Assembly: GCF_025532145.1 (NCBI RefSeq)
Contig: NZ_ARXS01000001.1
Span: 62,001-126,000, forward strand
DNA: 64,000 bases
Direction of reading: 5' to 3'
Origin: Alloalcanivorax balearicus MACL04
GTDB lineage: Bacteria; Pseudomonadota; Gammaproteobacteria; Pseudomonadales; Alcanivoracaceae
In this document: positions 50,479 to 62,097 of the stretch, in pieces
Layout of the letters: each line of letters starts with the position of its first letter
Numbering within the stretch: the stretch's first letter is position 1
Made by a program: the position numbers and the translations under genes
The notes under the pieces: generated by a model
Databases searched by the model: none
The model's input: the letters and a program-made list of their open reading frames with translations, nothing else
What the model was told of the DNA's origin: nothing

Positions 50479-51917
50479 GAATCACCCTTTACTCCCTGCT
50501 CGCGGGGTTCAGGACGGGCTATACGTTGAATCACCGGGTCATCCAGGTCCCAACCGCCACCTATGGCGGCCGCCAGTTCCGCCGCCGCCTGCAATTGCTG
50601 GCTGGTGATGTCCAGGCGCGAACGGCGCGCTTCCAGAGTGAGGTTCTGTGCCGTGGCCACTTCAAGGAAGGACACCATGCCGGCACGGTAACGGTTGGTA
50701 ATGACGCTTTCGTTCTGTTCCGCCAAGGCCAGCAGCTCATCCTGTTGTTCCGCTTTCTCGCGAAGAATCTGCATCGTCGCCAGGGCGTCTTCCACATCGC
50801 GCAGACTGTCCAGGACGGTCTGTCTGTAGTTGGCCACCTGCTCATCGTACTGGGCCACCGCGATATCGCGGGTGGCGCGCCGACGGCCGCCATCGAACAA
50901 TGTCAGCGCCAGTGACGGCCCCACCGACCAGATTCGTTGCGGCGCATCGAACAGGCCAGAGAAGGTGTCATCCTGCAAAGCGCCATAGGCGCTCAAGGTG
51001 AGATCCGGCAACCAGGCGGTCTGGGCCACGCCGATCAGCGCGTTGGCCTGGGCCACCCCCCGTTCCGCCACCACCACATCCGGGCGGCGCGCGATCAGCA
51101 CCGATGGCAGGGCAGCCGGCAACGCCGGCAACAGCGGCAGGTCCTCGGTGGCGGCAATGCTGAACGACACCGGCGCCACACCCAGCAAGGCCGCCAGCGC
51201 ATTTTCTTCCTGGGCGCGTTGTTGTTGCAGATCATAGAGCTGCGTGCGCAGGGACTGGCGCTGGGTTTCCGCCTGGATCACATCGGACCGGGACACGATA
51301 CCGGAGTTGTACTGGTTGCGGGTCAACTCCGCCGAGCGATCGTATGCCGCCATGGTCAGTTCGAGAATATCGCGCTGGCGATCCAGCGCACGTACCCGAA
51401 CATAGCCCTGCACCACCGCTACCTGAAGGGTCAGTCGGGCGGCGGCGATGTCGGCGGCGCTGGCGGCCAGACCGGCACGCTCCGCTTCCACCTGGCGCCG
51501 CACCCGTCCCCAAAGATCCGGCGCCCAACTGATATCCAGACGGCCACTGAACAGGTTGCCGGGGTCGGTATCGCTACCGCCGCTACGGGTGCCGTTAACG
51601 GACGCGTCCAGCTGCGGACTGTATTCGCCGCGGGCCAGACGCCACTGCGCCTCGGCGGCGCGGAAGCGGGCTTCCGCCTGGGCCAGAGTCTGGCTGGCCT
51701 GATCCGCGCGCTGGATCAGATCGGTCAGCACCGGATCGCCAAAGGCTTCCCACCAGGTACCCTGGGCCACCCAGGGTTGCTCCGGCATGGTTCGCCAGCC
51801 GTCCTGGTATTGGAATTGCGCCGGAATGGCGCTCTCCGGCGTGCGATAGTCCGGTCCCAGGGTGCAGCCGGCGAGGGCCAGCAAACACAGCAGGGAGGTG
51901 GCGGATAAACGCTTCAT
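50475..51917 (-). CDS. Outer-membrane efflux lipoprotein (NodT family, TolC-like)
   Basis: 480 residues with lipobox LLALAGC (Cys18) and two repeats of the outer-membrane efflux domain, ending AAAIGGGWDL as in NodT/OprM relatives. It forms the trimeric exit duct for the MdtABC-type pump encoded directly upstream (16 bp gap). Enterobacterial mdt operons lack a dedicated duct and use TolC, so this four-gene form is a pseudomonad-like arrangement. Confidence 0.93.
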   Translation of the reverse strand: MKRLSATSLLCLLALAGCTLGPDYRTPESAIPAQFQYQDGWRTMPEQPWVAQGTWWEAFGDPVLTDLIQRADQASQTLAQAEARFRAAEAQWRLARGEYSPQLDASVNGTRSGGSDTDPGNLFSGRLDISWAPDLWGRVRRQVEAERAGLAASAADIAAARLTLQVAVVQGYVRVRALDRQRDILELTMAAYDRSAELTRNQYNSGIVSRSDVIQAETQRQSLRTQLYDLQQQRAQEENALAALLGVAPVSFSIAATEDLPLLPALPAALPSVLIARRPDVVVAERGVAQANALIGVAQTAWLPDLTLSAYGALQDDTFSGLFDAPQRIWSVGPSLALTLFDGGRRRATRDIAVAQYDEQVANYRQTVLDSLRDVEDALATMQILREKAEQQDELLALAEQNESVITNRYRAGMVSFLEVATAQNLTLEARRSRLDITSQQLQAAAELAAAIGGGWDLDDPVIQRIARPEPREQGVKGDS

Positions 51918-51933
51918 TACAGGCCTCTTCTCT

Positions 51934-54900
51934 TCATACCGACTCCAGAGGGTTGTCGCCTGACCGGCGGCGCAGCGTGCGCTGGCGCAATGTTTCCAGA
52001 TACAGGTAGATCACTGGCGTGGTGTACAGCGTCAACAGCTGGCTGAACGCCAAGCCGCCGATGATGGTGATGCCGAGTGGCCGGCGCAGCTCCGATCCCT
52101 CGCCGAGTCCCAGTACCAGCGGCACCGCGCCGAGCAGACCGGCCAGGTTGGTCATCAGAATCGGCCGTAACCGTAACAACGCTGCCTGGCGGATCGCCGC
52201 CAGCGGCGCCAGGCCATCCCGGCGCTGCGCTTCCAGGGCAAAGTCGATCATCAGAATGGCGTTCTTCATCACGATGCCGATCAGCAGGAACAATCCCAAC
52301 AGCGCGATCAGGCTGAAGGGCGTATCGCTGATACGCAGCGCCAGCAACGCGCCAATACCGGCGGAGGGCAAAGTGGAAAGAATCGTGAGCGGGTGCAGCG
52401 TGCTTTCGTACAACATGCCCAACACCATGTACACCGCCAGCAGTACCGACAGAATGAGCAAAGGCTGACTGAGGTTGCCTTCGAAATTGGGCCGGTCGGA
52501 GCCCGGCCCGGCATACACGCTCGGCGGCAGCATGATGTCGTTGAGCGCCTTCTGGATCGCTTCTTCCGCCTGTATCGGCGTGACGCCGGGGGCCAGCGCA
52601 TAACCCACACCCGTGGCGGCGAACTGGGAATCGTGGCGAATGCGATCGTTGGTCAGCCCATACTCCCAGGTGGCGAAGGTGGACAGCGGCACGCGCGCGC
52701 CGTCATCGGTCAGCACCTCCAGTTGTTCCAGTACCGAAGGCTGCTCGGTGTAGCGCGGCAATAACTCCATCACCACCCGGTACTGGTTCAATTCATCGTA
52801 GAGCGTGGCCACCTGCCGCTGGGAGAAAGAGTTGTTCAGTACCGACGCCACCGTCGCCATGTCAACGCCGTGCAGCCGAGCCGCTTCGCGATCAATATCG
52901 AGCACCACCTGTTGCGCTTCCTCGTCACCGGCGGAGTCCACGTCCACCAGCTCCGGCAGTTTCTGCATCGCTTCCGATGCTTTACGCGACCAGATGTCCA
53001 GCAACTCCAGGGAATCCGAACGCAACACCAACTCATAGTCACTGCTACTGAACCCTCCCGACAGCCGGATATCCTGATCCACCATCAGAAACATCATGCC
53101 GCCGGGAACGTGAGGCGCCTTGGCCCGCAGACGGTTGACCACCTCCTGAGCCGACACTCCCCGCTCCGCCAACGGCTTGAGGTTGATGGTGAGCTGGGCA
53201 TTGGTGATACCGCCATCGCCACCGCTGGTGCCGGTGACATCCTGCACCGCCGGATCGTCCATGATCAATTGCCGGAACACTTCGATCTTCGGCTGCATCA
53301 ACTGGAATGAAAAACCGTCGTCACCGCGGACGAAGCCACGAATTTGTCCGGTGTCCTGCGGCGGCAGCGTGGTTTTCGGAATCGCCACATACAGCCAGAC
53401 ATTGACCGCCACCACCGCCAGCAAGGTAAGCAAGGTCATCAGCCGATGACGCAACGCCCAGTCCAGACTCGCGGCATAGGCGTGTTGCAGGGAATGGAAC
53501 GCGGCCTCACTGCGCCGGGCCAGGGCCGAGGGCGCGCCGGTGGCTTTTTCCCGCAACCAAAGCGCGCACAGGCTTGGGGTCAGAGTCAGCGACACCAACA
53601 GGGAAATCAGCATCGCCGCCGCCAGGGTAATGGAAAACTCGCGGAACAAGCGCTCGACGATGCCGCCCATGAACAGGATCGACACGAACACCACCACCAG
53701 CGCCAGATTCATCGCCAGCAGTGTGAAGCCCACTTCGCCGGCCCCTTTTATCGCCGCCTGCAACGGCGGCAGGCCGTTCTCGATATGCCGCTCGATGTTT
53801 TCCAGCACCACGATGGCATCGTCCACCACCAGTCCGGCGGCGATGATCAACGCCATCAGCGACAGGTTATTGACCGAGAAACCGTAGAAATACATGACCA
53901 CGAAGCTGCCGATCAGGGACACCGGGATCGCCACGGTGGGAATCAGCGCGGTACGGGCACTGCCCAGAAACAACCACACCACCATGACCACCAGGGCCAC
54001 CGCGATCAGCAAGGTGATTTGCGCTTCACGCAAGGTGGCGCGGATCCCCGGCGAGCGGTCCATCACCACCGCCAGTTCACTGTCCGCCGGCATCAGGGCA
54101 CGCAGCCCCGGCAAGGTCTCACGGATGGCATCGATGGTTTCGACGATATTGGCGCCGGGCTGCCGGCTGATCATCATGATCACCGCCGGGTGATCATTGT
54201 GAAAACCGCTGCTGTAGCGGTTCTCCACCGAATCCGACACCTCGGCCACGTCCTCCAGCCGCACTACCGCGCCATCCTGGTGACGAATCACCAGCTTGCG
54301 ATAGGCACTGGCCTTGCGCAGCGGATCGCTGGTGCGCACTTCCCAGCGATGGTCGTCATTTTCCACCAGACCCAGCGGCTGCAACGCATTGGCTTCGTTG
54401 ATGGCATTGCGAACGTCATCCAGCGCAATGCCATACTGCAGCAGCGCACCGGGATCCAGTTGCACCCTCACCGCCGGCAGCGACGCACCGCTGACACTGA
54501 CTTCACCGACCCCGCTGATCTGCGACAGTTTCTGCGCCAGAATCGAAGCGGCGGCATCGTACAGTTCGCTCGGCGCCAGATTCGGCGAGGACAACGCCAG
54601 GCCCATTACCGGCGCCTGGGACGGGTTCACCTTGCGATACTGCGGGTTGCCGGGCATGCCCGAAGGCAACTGACTGCGTGCCGCATTAATCGCCGCCTGC
54701 ACGTCGCGGGCAGCGTCATTGAGATCACGCCCCAGCTCGAACTGCAGCATGATCTGCGTGGCACCCTGGTTACTTGACGAGATGATCGAGGTGATCCCGT
54801 CGATACTGCCCAGCGCGCGCTCCAGCGGGGTCGCCACGGTGGCGGCCATGCTTTCCGGGCTGGCCCCCGGCAGGCTGGCGGAAACCGTGATAATCGGGAA

Positions 54901-55023
54901 ATCCACCTGTGGCAGCGGCGCCACCGGCAACAGGCGCCAGGCCAGCAGACCGGACAGCACCACCGCGACCGCCATCAGGACGGTGGCGATGGGCCGTTGA
55001 ATGAACGCCCGCGCCGGGTTCAC
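51934..55023 (-). CDS. mdtC: RND multidrug efflux permease, MdtC type
   Basis: 1029 residues, 12 membrane helices in two halves with two large periplasmic loops. The N-terminus ([20 protein letters not shown]) is MdtC-like. Proton-relay Asp pair in [17 protein letters not shown] (TM4). It pairs with the MdtB-type subunit in a heteromeric pump; the gene overlaps the mdtB stop by 4 bp. E. coli MdtABC exports bile salts, novobiocin and metal chelates. Confidence 0.93.
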   Translation of the reverse strand: MNPARAFIQRPIATVLMAVAVVLSGLLAWRLLPVAPLPQVDFPIITVSASLPGASPESMAATVATPLERALGSIDGITSIISSSNQGATQIMLQFELGRDLNDAARDVQAAINAARSQLPSGMPGNPQYRKVNPSQAPVMGLALSSPNLAPSELYDAAASILAQKLSQISGVGEVSVSGASLPAVRVQLDPGALLQYGIALDDVRNAINEANALQPLGLVENDDHRWEVRTSDPLRKASAYRKLVIRHQDGAVVRLEDVAEVSDSVENRYSSGFHNDHPAVIMMISRQPGANIVETIDAIRETLPGLRALMPADSELAVVMDRSPGIRATLREAQITLLIAVALVVMVVWLFLGSARTALIPTVAIPVSLIGSFVVMYFYGFSVNNLSLMALIIAAGLVVDDAIVVLENIERHIENGLPPLQAAIKGAGEVGFTLLAMNLALVVVFVSILFMGGIVERLFREFSITLAAAMLISLLVSLTLTPSLCALWLREKATGAPSALARRSEAAFHSLQHAYAASLDWALRHRLMTLLTLLAVVAVNVWLYVAIPKTTLPPQDTGQIRGFVRGDDGFSFQLMQPKIEVFRQLIMDDPAVQDVTGTSGGDGGITNAQLTINLKPLAERGVSAQEVVNRLRAKAPHVPGGMMFLMVDQDIRLSGGFSSSDYELVLRSDSLELLDIWSRKASEAMQKLPELVDVDSAGDEEAQQVVLDIDREAARLHGVDMATVASVLNNSFSQRQVATLYDELNQYRVVMELLPRYTEQPSVLEQLEVLTDDGARVPLSTFATWEYGLTNDRIRHDSQFAATGVGYALAPGVTPIQAEEAIQKALNDIMLPPSVYAGPGSDRPNFEGNLSQPLLILSVLLAVYMVLGMLYESTLHPLTILSTLPSAGIGALLALRISDTPFSLIALLGLFLLIGIVMKNAILMIDFALEAQRRDGLAPLAAIRQAALLRLRPILMTNLAGLLGAVPLVLGLGEGSELRRPLGITIIGGLAFSQLLTLYTTPVIYLYLETLRQRTLRRRSGDNPLESV

Positions 55024-58000
55024 GGACCCGCCTCGCCCTGGTCCACCACCGGTGAGCGGCGGCGCGTCAGCCGGTCAAAGAACAGGTACACCACCGGTGT
55101 GGTGAACAGCGTCAGCACCTGGCTCACCAACAAGCCCCCCACCATCACCAGGCCCAGCGGTTGCCGCAGTTCGGCACCGGAACCGCTGGCCAGCATCAGC
55201 GGAATGGCACCGAACAACGCCGCCAGCGTGGTCATCAGAATCGGCCGGAAACGCAACATGGCGGCGCGATGTATCGCCTGCCGCGGCGGCATCCCCCGAT
55301 TGCGCTGCGCCTCCAGGGCGAAGTCCACCATCATGATGCCGTTCTTCTTCACCAGGCCGATCAGCAACACCACCCCGATCACCGCGATCAGATCCAGCGC
55401 CCGGCCGGTAAGCAGCAATGCCAGCAGGGCGCCGACGGTGGCCGAAGGCAACGTGGAGAGAATGGTGATCGGGTGAATGGTGCTCTCGTACAGAATCCCC
55501 AGCACGATATACATGGTCAGAATCGCCGCCAGGATCAACCACAGGGTATTCGATAACGAAGCACGAAAGGCCTCCGCCGCGCCCTGGAAACGGCTTTCCA
55601 CTTCCGTCGGCAGACCGATCTCCTGTTGTACCCGTTCGATCGCTTTCACCGCCCCGCCCAGGGACGCGTCCGGCCCCAGATTGAAGGAGATGGTGGCCGC
55701 CGGAAACTGCCCCTGGTGATTGATCAGCAACGCCGCCGGGCGCTGGGTGACGCGGGCCACACTGGACAACGGCACCGGCTGGCCGGAGGCGGTGGGTACA
55801 TAAGTGGTCTGTAACGCGGACAGGCCCTCGGCGTGCTCCGGGCCCACTTCCAGAATCACCCGATACTGATTGGCCTGGGTGAACAAGGTGGCGATCTGGC
55901 GCTGGGCAAAGGCGTTCTGCAGCGCGCCGGCAATGGCGGAGACACTGACACCCAGGCGCGCCGCGGCATCGCGGTCGATATCCACATACGCCTGCAGGCC
56001 GTCGTATTGCAGGTCCGAGGCCACATCCGCCAGTTCCGGTTGCTGCCGCAGCGCCTCGATCAGCAGCGGCACCCATTCGTTGAGGGTGGCGCTGTCCGGG
56101 GTGGTCAGCGTGAACTGGTACTGCGTGCGGCTGACTCTGTCCTCAATGCTCAGTTCCTGTACCGGCTGGAACCAGGCGGTGATCCCTTCGACCTTTTCCG
56201 CCCGCTCTCGCAGCCGGTCCATCACTTCGAAGGCGGAGCCGTCGCGTTCTCCGTGGGCCGGCAGGTTGATCAGCATGCGGCCGCTGTTGAGCGTGGTGTT
56301 GGTGCCATCGACGCCGATGAACGATGACAGACTGGCCACGCCCGGATCTTCCAGCAACGCCGCCGCCAACGCTTGCTGCCGTTCCGACATACGGGCAAAC
56401 GATGAGGTTTGCGGACTCTCCGTCACCACCTGAATCACGCCGCTGTCCTGTACCGGGAAGAAGTCTTTTTGCACCAGCAGGTACAACACCGCGGTCAGGG
56501 CGATGGTGCCGAACATCACCAACATGGCCAGGGGCTGTCTTTCCAGCACCCAGTCCAGCGCTTGGCCATAGCGGCGAATGACGCGGTTCATCAACCCCGG
56601 CGACTGCTCGTCATGGCCAGGCGGCTTGTCGAGCATGCGCGCGCTCATCATCGGTGTGAGGGTCAGCGACACCACCAGGGAGATAACGATGGCCACCGCC
56701 AGCGTCACCGCGAACTCGTGAAACAGCCGCCCAACCACATCCCCCATGAACAGCAGGGGAATCAACACCGCCACCAGGGAGAAGGTCAGCGACACCAGGG
56801 TAAAACCGATTTCCCCGGCCCCCTTCAAGGCCGCCTCCATTTTCGAAGCGCCCTGTTCGCGGTGCCGGGCGATGTTTTCGAGCATGACGATGGCGTCATC
56901 GACAACGAAGCCGGTGGCGATGGTCAGCGCCATCAGCGACAGGTTGTTGATGGAGAAGCCGGCCAGATACATGAACGAGAAAGTCCCCACCAGGGACAGC
57001 GGCACCGCCACGCTGGGAATGATGGTGGCGGGAACATTGCGCAGGAAGGCGAAGGTCACCAGCACCACCAGCGCGATGGCGAACACCAGTTCCTTCTGCA
57101 CATCCCGCACCGAGGCGCGGATACTTTGGGTGCGGTCGGTCAGCACCGTCACGTCCACCGAGGCCGGCAGGGTATTGATCAGTTGCGGCAGCAACTCGCG
57201 CACACTGTCGGCCACGTCGATGACATTGGCGCCGGGCTGACGCTGGATATTGAGCAACACAGCCGGTTGGGTATCGGCCCAGGCGGCCAGGAAGCGATCC
57301 TCGGCGCCGTCGATGATGGTGGCCACGTCACCCAGGCGCAGGGGCGCACCGTCGATCCAGGTAAGAATCAGTTGCCGGTAATCCTCCACCGAACGAATCT
57401 GGTCATTGGCGTCCAGCAAGGTGGAACGTTGCGGGCCATCGAAACTGCCCTTGGGCTGGTTGGTATTGGTGGCGGCGATGGCGCTGCGCACGTCCTCCAG
57501 ATCCAGGTCATAGGCGGCCAGGGCCATGGGGTTGATCCGCACACGCAATGCCGGCCGCTGACCGCCGGCCAGGCTGACCATACCGACACCGCCCAACTGC
57601 GCCAGCTTTTGCGCCATGCGCGTATCCACCAGATCGTACACACCCGGCAACGGCAGCGTGTCCGAAGTGATCGCCAGAGTCAGGATCGGTGCATCGGCGG
57701 GATTCACCTTGCGATAAATCGGTGGCGTCGGCAGGTCGCTGGGCAACAGGTTGTCGGCGGTGTTCAAGGCCGCCTGCACTTCCTGTTCGGCCACCCCCAG
57801 ATCCACCTCCAGGGAAAACTGCAGGGTAATGACCGACGCCCCACCGGAACTGGTGGACGACATTTGTTTGAGCCCCGGGATCTGCCCCAGGCTGCGCTCC
57901 AGCGGCGCGGTGATGGTGCGCGCGGTGATGTCCGGCCCGGCCCCCGGCTGGAAGGTGAACACCTGGATGATCGGGTAATCCACCTGCGGCAACGCCGCCA

Positions 58001-58100
58001 CCGGCAACAACCGCCAGGCCAGCAGCCCCGCCGCCAGCAGCGCCACCATCAGCAACGATGTCGCTACCGGACGCAGGATGAACGGCCGGGACAGACTCAT
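55020..58100 (-). CDS. mdtB: RND multidrug efflux permease, MdtB type
   Basis: 1026 residues with the MdtB-type start ([24 protein letters not shown] split over the first loop) and proton-relay [17 protein letters not shown]. It overlaps mdtA and mdtC by 4 bp each. In E. coli the pump is an MdtB2C heterotrimer in which MdtB is mainly the proton-translocating partner; the same division is likely here. Substrate is unknown. Confidence 0.93.
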   Translation of the reverse strand: MSLSRPFILRPVATSLLMVALLAAGLLAWRLLPVAALPQVDYPIIQVFTFQPGAGPDITARTITAPLERSLGQIPGLKQMSSTSSGGASVITLQFSLEVDLGVAEQEVQAALNTADNLLPSDLPTPPIYRKVNPADAPILTLAITSDTLPLPGVYDLVDTRMAQKLAQLGGVGMVSLAGGQRPALRVRINPMALAAYDLDLEDVRSAIAATNTNQPKGSFDGPQRSTLLDANDQIRSVEDYRQLILTWIDGAPLRLGDVATIIDGAEDRFLAAWADTQPAVLLNIQRQPGANVIDVADSVRELLPQLINTLPASVDVTVLTDRTQSIRASVRDVQKELVFAIALVVLVTFAFLRNVPATIIPSVAVPLSLVGTFSFMYLAGFSINNLSLMALTIATGFVVDDAIVMLENIARHREQGASKMEAALKGAGEIGFTLVSLTFSLVAVLIPLLFMGDVVGRLFHEFAVTLAVAIVISLVVSLTLTPMMSARMLDKPPGHDEQSPGLMNRVIRRYGQALDWVLERQPLAMLVMFGTIALTAVLYLLVQKDFFPVQDSGVIQVVTESPQTSSFARMSERQQALAAALLEDPGVASLSSFIGVDGTNTTLNSGRMLINLPAHGERDGSAFEVMDRLRERAEKVEGITAWFQPVQELSIEDRVSRTQYQFTLTTPDSATLNEWVPLLIEALRQQPELADVASDLQYDGLQAYVDIDRDAAARLGVSVSAIAGALQNAFAQRQIATLFTQANQYRVILEVGPEHAEGLSALQTTYVPTASGQPVPLSSVARVTQRPAALLINHQGQFPAATISFNLGPDASLGGAVKAIERVQQEIGLPTEVESRFQGAAEAFRASLSNTLWLILAAILTMYIVLGILYESTIHPITILSTLPSATVGALLALLLTGRALDLIAVIGVVLLIGLVKKNGIMMVDFALEAQRNRGMPPRQAIHRAAMLRFRPILMTTLAALFGAIPLMLASGSGAELRQPLGLVMVGGLLVSQVLTLFTTPVVYLFFDRLTRRRSPVVDQGEAGP

Positions 58101-59329
58101 GGACGGCCGCCCTGACCACCACCGCGGCGACCGCCGGTGGCGCCTTCGCCGGTCCCGGCCGGCGCCACCGGCTGGCTGTCGCCTTCCACCAGGATCACGT
58201 CACGGCCATCACGCAGCCTTTCCATGCCTTCCAGCACCACCACCTCGCCGTCGGCCAGCCCTTCACTCACGGCGATACGGTCGACATCCACCGGCCCCAG
58301 GGTGATGGGCCGCAATTGCGCTTTCTGGTCTTCAATCACATAAACATAGGTGCCTTGGGAGCCGTATTGCACCGCGTCGGTGGGAATGGTCACCGCGTCC
58401 GGCAGGGTCCGCAGTTGCAAGCGCACATTGACGAACTGGTTCGGGAACAGCTCGTTTTTCTCGTTGGCGAATTCCGCCCGCAGACGCAGGGTTCCGGTGG
58501 CGGTATCAATGCGATTATCCAGGGTGGTCAAGCGGCCGCTGGCCAGCAGAGTGGCCCCGTTGCGATCCAGCGCCTGAACCGGCATTGCCTCGCCCGTGGC
58601 GAAGGCATTGCGCACCGCATCCAGTTGCGTCTCCGGCACCGTGAACACCACCGAAATCGGCCGCATCTGGGTGATCGTCACCAGCCCATCGGTGTCGCCG
58701 CTGCTGACCAGGTTTCCGGCGTCCACGTTGCGCAGGCCGAGCCGGCCGTCGATGGGCGCTTCGATACGGGTCCAGGACAGCTGCAGGCGGGCATCGTCGA
58801 CTTGCGCCTGATTCGCCTTCACCGCGCCCCGCAGTTGATTGACCAACGCCTGCTGCTGGGTCAGTTGCTGGCGGGCAATGGAGTCTTGTTTATACAGCGT
58901 TTGGTACAGCGCCAGATCCTGTTCGGCGCCGGCCAGTTCCGCCTTGTTCTGCTGGTACTGGCCCTGGGCCTGAGCCAGTTGCACCTGATACGGATCCGGG
59001 TCGATCTCCGCCAGCAGCGTGCCCTTGGTGACTTCCGCGCCTTCCTCGAACAACACCCGGGCCAGTTCCCCGTCCACCCGGCTGCGCACGGTGACGGTAT
59101 TCAGCGGCGTCACCGTGCCAATGGCCTTGATCTGAACATTGAGGTCACCGGCTTCGGCATTCACCACCCGCACCGCCACCGGACCTTCCCAGGCGTTGCG
59201 CGGCATCGGCCCGGTGGGCGTCGAACTGGAGCGGGATAACAGATACCAGAGCCCGCCGAGCACGACGACGAGCAACACCGCCCAGGCCAGGCGAGAACGG
59301 GACAATGGAACGGAACGAGTTTCGGACAT
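58097..59329 (-). CDS. mdtA: RND efflux periplasmic adaptor, MdtA type
   Basis: 410 residues with an N-terminal membrane anchor, lipoyl halves ([30 protein letters not shown]), a coiled-coil hairpin in between, and a Gly/Arg-rich tail ([17 protein letters not shown]). It joins the MdtB/MdtC pump to the outer-membrane duct. First gene of the four-gene operon, with a Fur-like box 99 bp upstream. Confidence 0.93.
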   Translation of the reverse strand: MSETRSVPLSRSRLAWAVLLVVVLGGLWYLLSRSSSTPTGPMPRNAWEGPVAVRVVNAEAGDLNVQIKAIGTVTPLNTVTVRSRVDGELARVLFEEGAEVTKGTLLAEIDPDPYQVQLAQAQGQYQQNKAELAGAEQDLALYQTLYKQDSIARQQLTQQQALVNQLRGAVKANQAQVDDARLQLSWTRIEAPIDGRLGLRNVDAGNLVSSGDTDGLVTITQMRPISVVFTVPETQLDAVRNAFATGEAMPVQALDRNGATLLASGRLTTLDNRIDTATGTLRLRAEFANEKNELFPNQFVNVRLQLRTLPDAVTIPTDAVQYGSQGTYVYVIEDQKAQLRPITLGPVDVDRIAVSEGLADGEVVVLEGMERLRDGRDVILVEGDSQPVAPAGTGEGATGGRRGGGQGGRP

Positions 59330-59427
59330 GGAGTCGGCACCGGCACAAGGTCAATCCGCCGGCGATGCCGACGCCGCACTCGGGCGAGCACGGACACCAG
59401 GGACCTCACCGGGCAGGGCGATCAGAT

Positions 59428-59446
59428 GATAACGACTCGCATTCTA
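59428..59446. promoter_or_regulatory. Fur-box-like site upstream of mdtABC
   Basis: GATAACGACTCGCATTCTA, near-identical in its first 16 bases to the box before the DUF3325 operon (24621). It sits 99 bp upstream of the mdtA start, in the promoter region, so the pump is probably induced under iron limitation. Confidence 0.65.
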
Positions 59447-59543
59447 GAGAGCGCCTTCCCGCGCGCGCAACCGCGTCCGCGGGAATCCACATTTAATGCA
59501 CAGTTCCGTAAGGAATGTAAGGCAATGACGCCCGCAAGCATCA

Positions 59544-59576
59544 CGGCTCGTGAGCAGCCACTCCGCTCACAAGCCG
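59544..59576. terminator. Hairpin after the catalase gene
   Basis: 12-bp stem CGGCTCGTGAGC / GCTCACAAGCCG with one mismatch and a 9-base loop, about 23 bp past the catalase stop. No T-run follows, so it is a probable but weak terminator. Confidence 0.5.
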
Positions 59577-59598
59577 CAATGGACTGACACCTGGCCTA

Positions 59599-61041
59599 TC
59601 AGCGACTCAGACCCAGCGCCTTGGCCACTCCGGCGGCGTAGGCCGGGTCGGCTTTCTCGAAGTGCTCAAGTTGCCGGCGCACGATCTCTTCCGGCACTCC
59701 GTCCATGGCTCGGGCGATGTTTCCGAACAAACGCTCCTGCTGTTCCGGTGTCATCAGCCGGAACAGGTCGCCGGCTTGGGTGTAGTCGTCATTGCCTTCG
59801 CGGTGGTCGTAGCGATCGGCGTCACCGCTGATGTTCAGCGGCGGTTCCTTGAATGCCGGATCCTCCACCGGCCCACCAAAGCTGTTCGGCTCATAGTTGA
59901 CGCTGCCGCCGCCGTTGCCATCGAAACGCATCTGGCCATCACGGTGATAACCATGCACCGGACAGCGCGGCAGGTTCACCGGCAGGCTCTCGTAGTTAAC
60001 ACCAAGCCGGTAACGGTGCGCGTCGGCGTAACTGAAGATGCGGAATTGCAGCATCTTGTCGGGGCTGTGGCTGATGCCCGGCACCACATTGGCGGGGCTG
60101 AAACTGGCCTGCTCCACTTCGGCGAAATAGTTTTCCGGATTGCGGTTCAGCGTCAACTCTCCGATTTCGATCAGCGGATAGTCGCCGTGCGGCCATACCT
60201 TGGTCAGATCGAACGGGTTGTAGGGCGTGTTCTCCGCCTCCGCTTCCGGCATGATCTGCACGCACACACGCCACGTCGGGAAGTCCTTGTTTTCGATGGC
60301 GTTGAACAAATCACGCTGATGGGATTCGCGGTCGCCTCCGACAATCTCCCCGGCCTCGCCATCGGTCAGACATTCAATACCCTGCCGGGTCTTGAAGTGG
60401 AACTTCACCCAGAACCGCTCGTTGTTCGCGTTGATGAAGCTGTAGGTGTGGGAACCATAGCCGTTCATATGACGGTAGCTTTTCGGCAGGCCCCGGTCGG
60501 ACATCAGGATGGTGACCTGATGCAGGGATTCCGGACTCAGCGACCAGAAGTCCCACATATGCGTGGCCGAGCGCATGTTACTGCGTGGGTCACGCTTCTG
60601 GGTGCGAATGAAGTCGGGAAATTTATAGGGATCGCGCACGAAGAACACCGGCGTATTGTTGCCGACCAGATCCCAGTTGCCCTGTTCGGTGTAGAACTTG
60701 AGGGCGAAGCCGCGCACATCACGCTCGGCATCGGCGGCGCCACGCTCACCGGCCACGGTGGAAAAGCGCAACAGCACGTCGGTTTCGGCACCGGGCTGGA
60801 ACACCTTTGCCTTGCTGTACTGAGTAATGTCACCGGTCACCTTGAAAGTGCCAAATGCCGCCGACCCCTTGGCGTGCACCACCCGCTCGGGAATCCGCTC
60901 GCGGTTGAAATGGGCGTGCTTTTCGAACAGCTGCCAGTCCTGCACCAGCAGCGGCCCACGGGGACCGGCCGTCAAGCTGTTCTGATTGTCCGCCACCGGA
61001 ATCCCAGCGCTGGTGGTCAGGGTCTGCTTCTTCTTACTCAT
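59599..61041 (-). CDS. Monofunctional haem catalase (small-subunit, clade 3 type)
   Basis: 480 residues from ATG 61041 behind AAGGAGAGGCATC. Essential His56 in [12 protein letters not shown], Asn in [10 protein letters not shown] (about 128-129) and the haem-ligand Tyr in [15 protein letters not shown]. The length and NADPH-site pattern fit clade 3 small-subunit catalases, which dismutate hydrogen peroxide. Located near the peroxiredoxin and Fur-like box, but no clean OxyR site was found upstream. Confidence 0.95.
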   Translation of the reverse strand: MSKKKQTLTTSAGIPVADNQNSLTAGPRGPLLVQDWQLFEKHAHFNRERIPERVVHAKGSAAFGTFKVTGDITQYSKAKVFQPGAETDVLLRFSTVAGERGAADAERDVRGFALKFYTEQGNWDLVGNNTPVFFVRDPYKFPDFIRTQKRDPRSNMRSATHMWDFWSLSPESLHQVTILMSDRGLPKSYRHMNGYGSHTYSFINANNERFWVKFHFKTRQGIECLTDGEAGEIVGGDRESHQRDLFNAIENKDFPTWRVCVQIMPEAEAENTPYNPFDLTKVWPHGDYPLIEIGELTLNRNPENYFAEVEQASFSPANVVPGISHSPDKMLQFRIFSYADAHRYRLGVNYESLPVNLPRCPVHGYHRDGQMRFDGNGGGSVNYEPNSFGGPVEDPAFKEPPLNISGDADRYDHREGNDDYTQAGDLFRLMTPEQQERLFGNIARAMDGVPEEIVRRQLEHFEKADPAYAAGVAKALGLSR

Positions 61042-61269
61042 GATGCCTCTCCTTGGGTTCAACCTGGGGGGTTAAGAGCCTGTTTAAGATGACCCTTCGA
61101 GGTTACGACGAACGGAGTGACAAAACGAACAGTGAGGCGGCATGAGTTCAATAGATCCTTTCGATCATTGGCCTTTATGTCATAGCGGACAAATATGCCC
61201 GGCCTTTACAGTCCGCCGGCAATCATCGCATGATGCGTATTTTCACCCGTTCATGAGATTCCGAACCGC

Positions 61270-61926
61270 ATGACCTCGACAACCGTGGCCACGACCGCCT
61301 ATTCCCGGCTGGAAGAGTTTCTCAACAGTCTCACCCACGGTATCGGCGCCGCTCTCAGTATCGTCGGCACGGTGATCCTGGTGGTGGCCGCCAGCCTGCT
61401 TGGCGATCCCTGGAAGATTGTCGGCTTCAGCATCTTCGGCGCCAGCCTGATTCTGCTCTATACCGCCAGCACCCTCTATCACGGTGCCCGCCGCCCCGCC
61501 CTCAAAGCGTTCTACAAGATGCTCGATCATTGCGCCATCTTCGCACTGATCGCCGGCACTTATACGCCATTTCTGCTGGTCAACATGCGCGGCACCGTGG
61601 GCTGGGTGCTGTTCGCGGTGATCTGGTCGCTGGCGCTGGCCGGCATCGCCTTGAAGCTGGTGTTCGGCAACCGCTACAAACTGGCCCGCGTGGCCATCTA
61701 TCTGGTCATGGGCTGGCTGGTGTTATTCGCCTCCGGCGAACTGGTGGGCCGGCTCAACGACGTGGGCTTCTGGCTGGTGCTGGCTGGCGGCCTCACTTAC
61801 ACCGGTGGAGTGGTGTTTTATCTGGCGGATCGCCTGCCCTACAACCACGCCATCTGGCATCTGTTCGTGGTCGGCGGCAGCGTTTGTCATTTCCTGGCGG
61901 TGTATTACGGCGTTCTGCCGGTCTGA
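61270..61926 (+). CDS. trhA: Hemolysin III / PAQR family membrane protein (TrhA-like)
   Basis: 218 residues, seven membrane helices. PAQR signatures: EEFLNSLTHGIGA, YTASTLYHGAR, MLDHCAIFALIAGTYTPF and a C-terminal NHAIWHLFVVGGSVCHFLAVYY. Conserved His and Asp residues bind zinc in the family. E. coli TrhA (YqfA) affects membrane energetics and fatty-acid desaturation; haemolysis is not implied. Confidence 0.9.
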   Translation: MTSTTVATTAYSRLEEFLNSLTHGIGAALSIVGTVILVVAASLLGDPWKIVGFSIFGASLILLYTASTLYHGARRPALKAFYKMLDHCAIFALIAGTYTPFLLVNMRGTVGWVLFAVIWSLALAGIALKLVFGNRYKLARVAIYLVMGWLVLFASGELVGRLNDVGFWLVLAGGLTYTGGVVFYLADRLPYNHAIWHLFVVGGSVCHFLAVYYGVLPV

Positions 61927-62002
61927 TTCTAAGAGCCTGTCTCGAAACAAGTCACTGTGAACACCCGGCCGTTTCAATCCGCGTCACTTTCCCCTCTCCC
62001 CG

Positions 62003-62026
62003 CCCCCGATCCATAGGTATTGGGGG
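62003..62026 (+). other. Hairpin in the leader of the TonB receptor gene
   Basis: CCCCCGAT / ATTGGGGG with an 8-base loop, about 70 bp upstream of the start. It may end the preceding transcript or shape the leader. No Fur box or cobalamin-type riboswitch pattern was found in this gap. Confidence 0.3.
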
Positions 62027-62097
62027 AACAGCACGGAAGTTGCATTGACCCGGGGCGCCGAAACCGGCTAATTCCATAATTCAAACAAGAGGTGCTC

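Noticed and set aside
56409-58115. A 568-residue plus-strand frame opposite mdtB
   Set aside because: Low-complexity His/Gln composition and full overlap with a canonical RND permease show it is a GC-skew artefact.
59662-61092. A 476-residue plus-strand frame opposite the catalase gene
   Set aside because: No ribosome site and no protein-like motifs; the catalase on the other strand has complete active-site motifs.
61042-61269. An OxyR site upstream of the catalase gene
   Set aside because: ATAG and CTAT-like tetranucleotides occur but not with the 7-bp spacing required.
62003-62097. A riboswitch (for example cobalamin) before the TonB receptor gene
   Set aside because: None of the conserved core boxes could be found; only a plain hairpin is visible.
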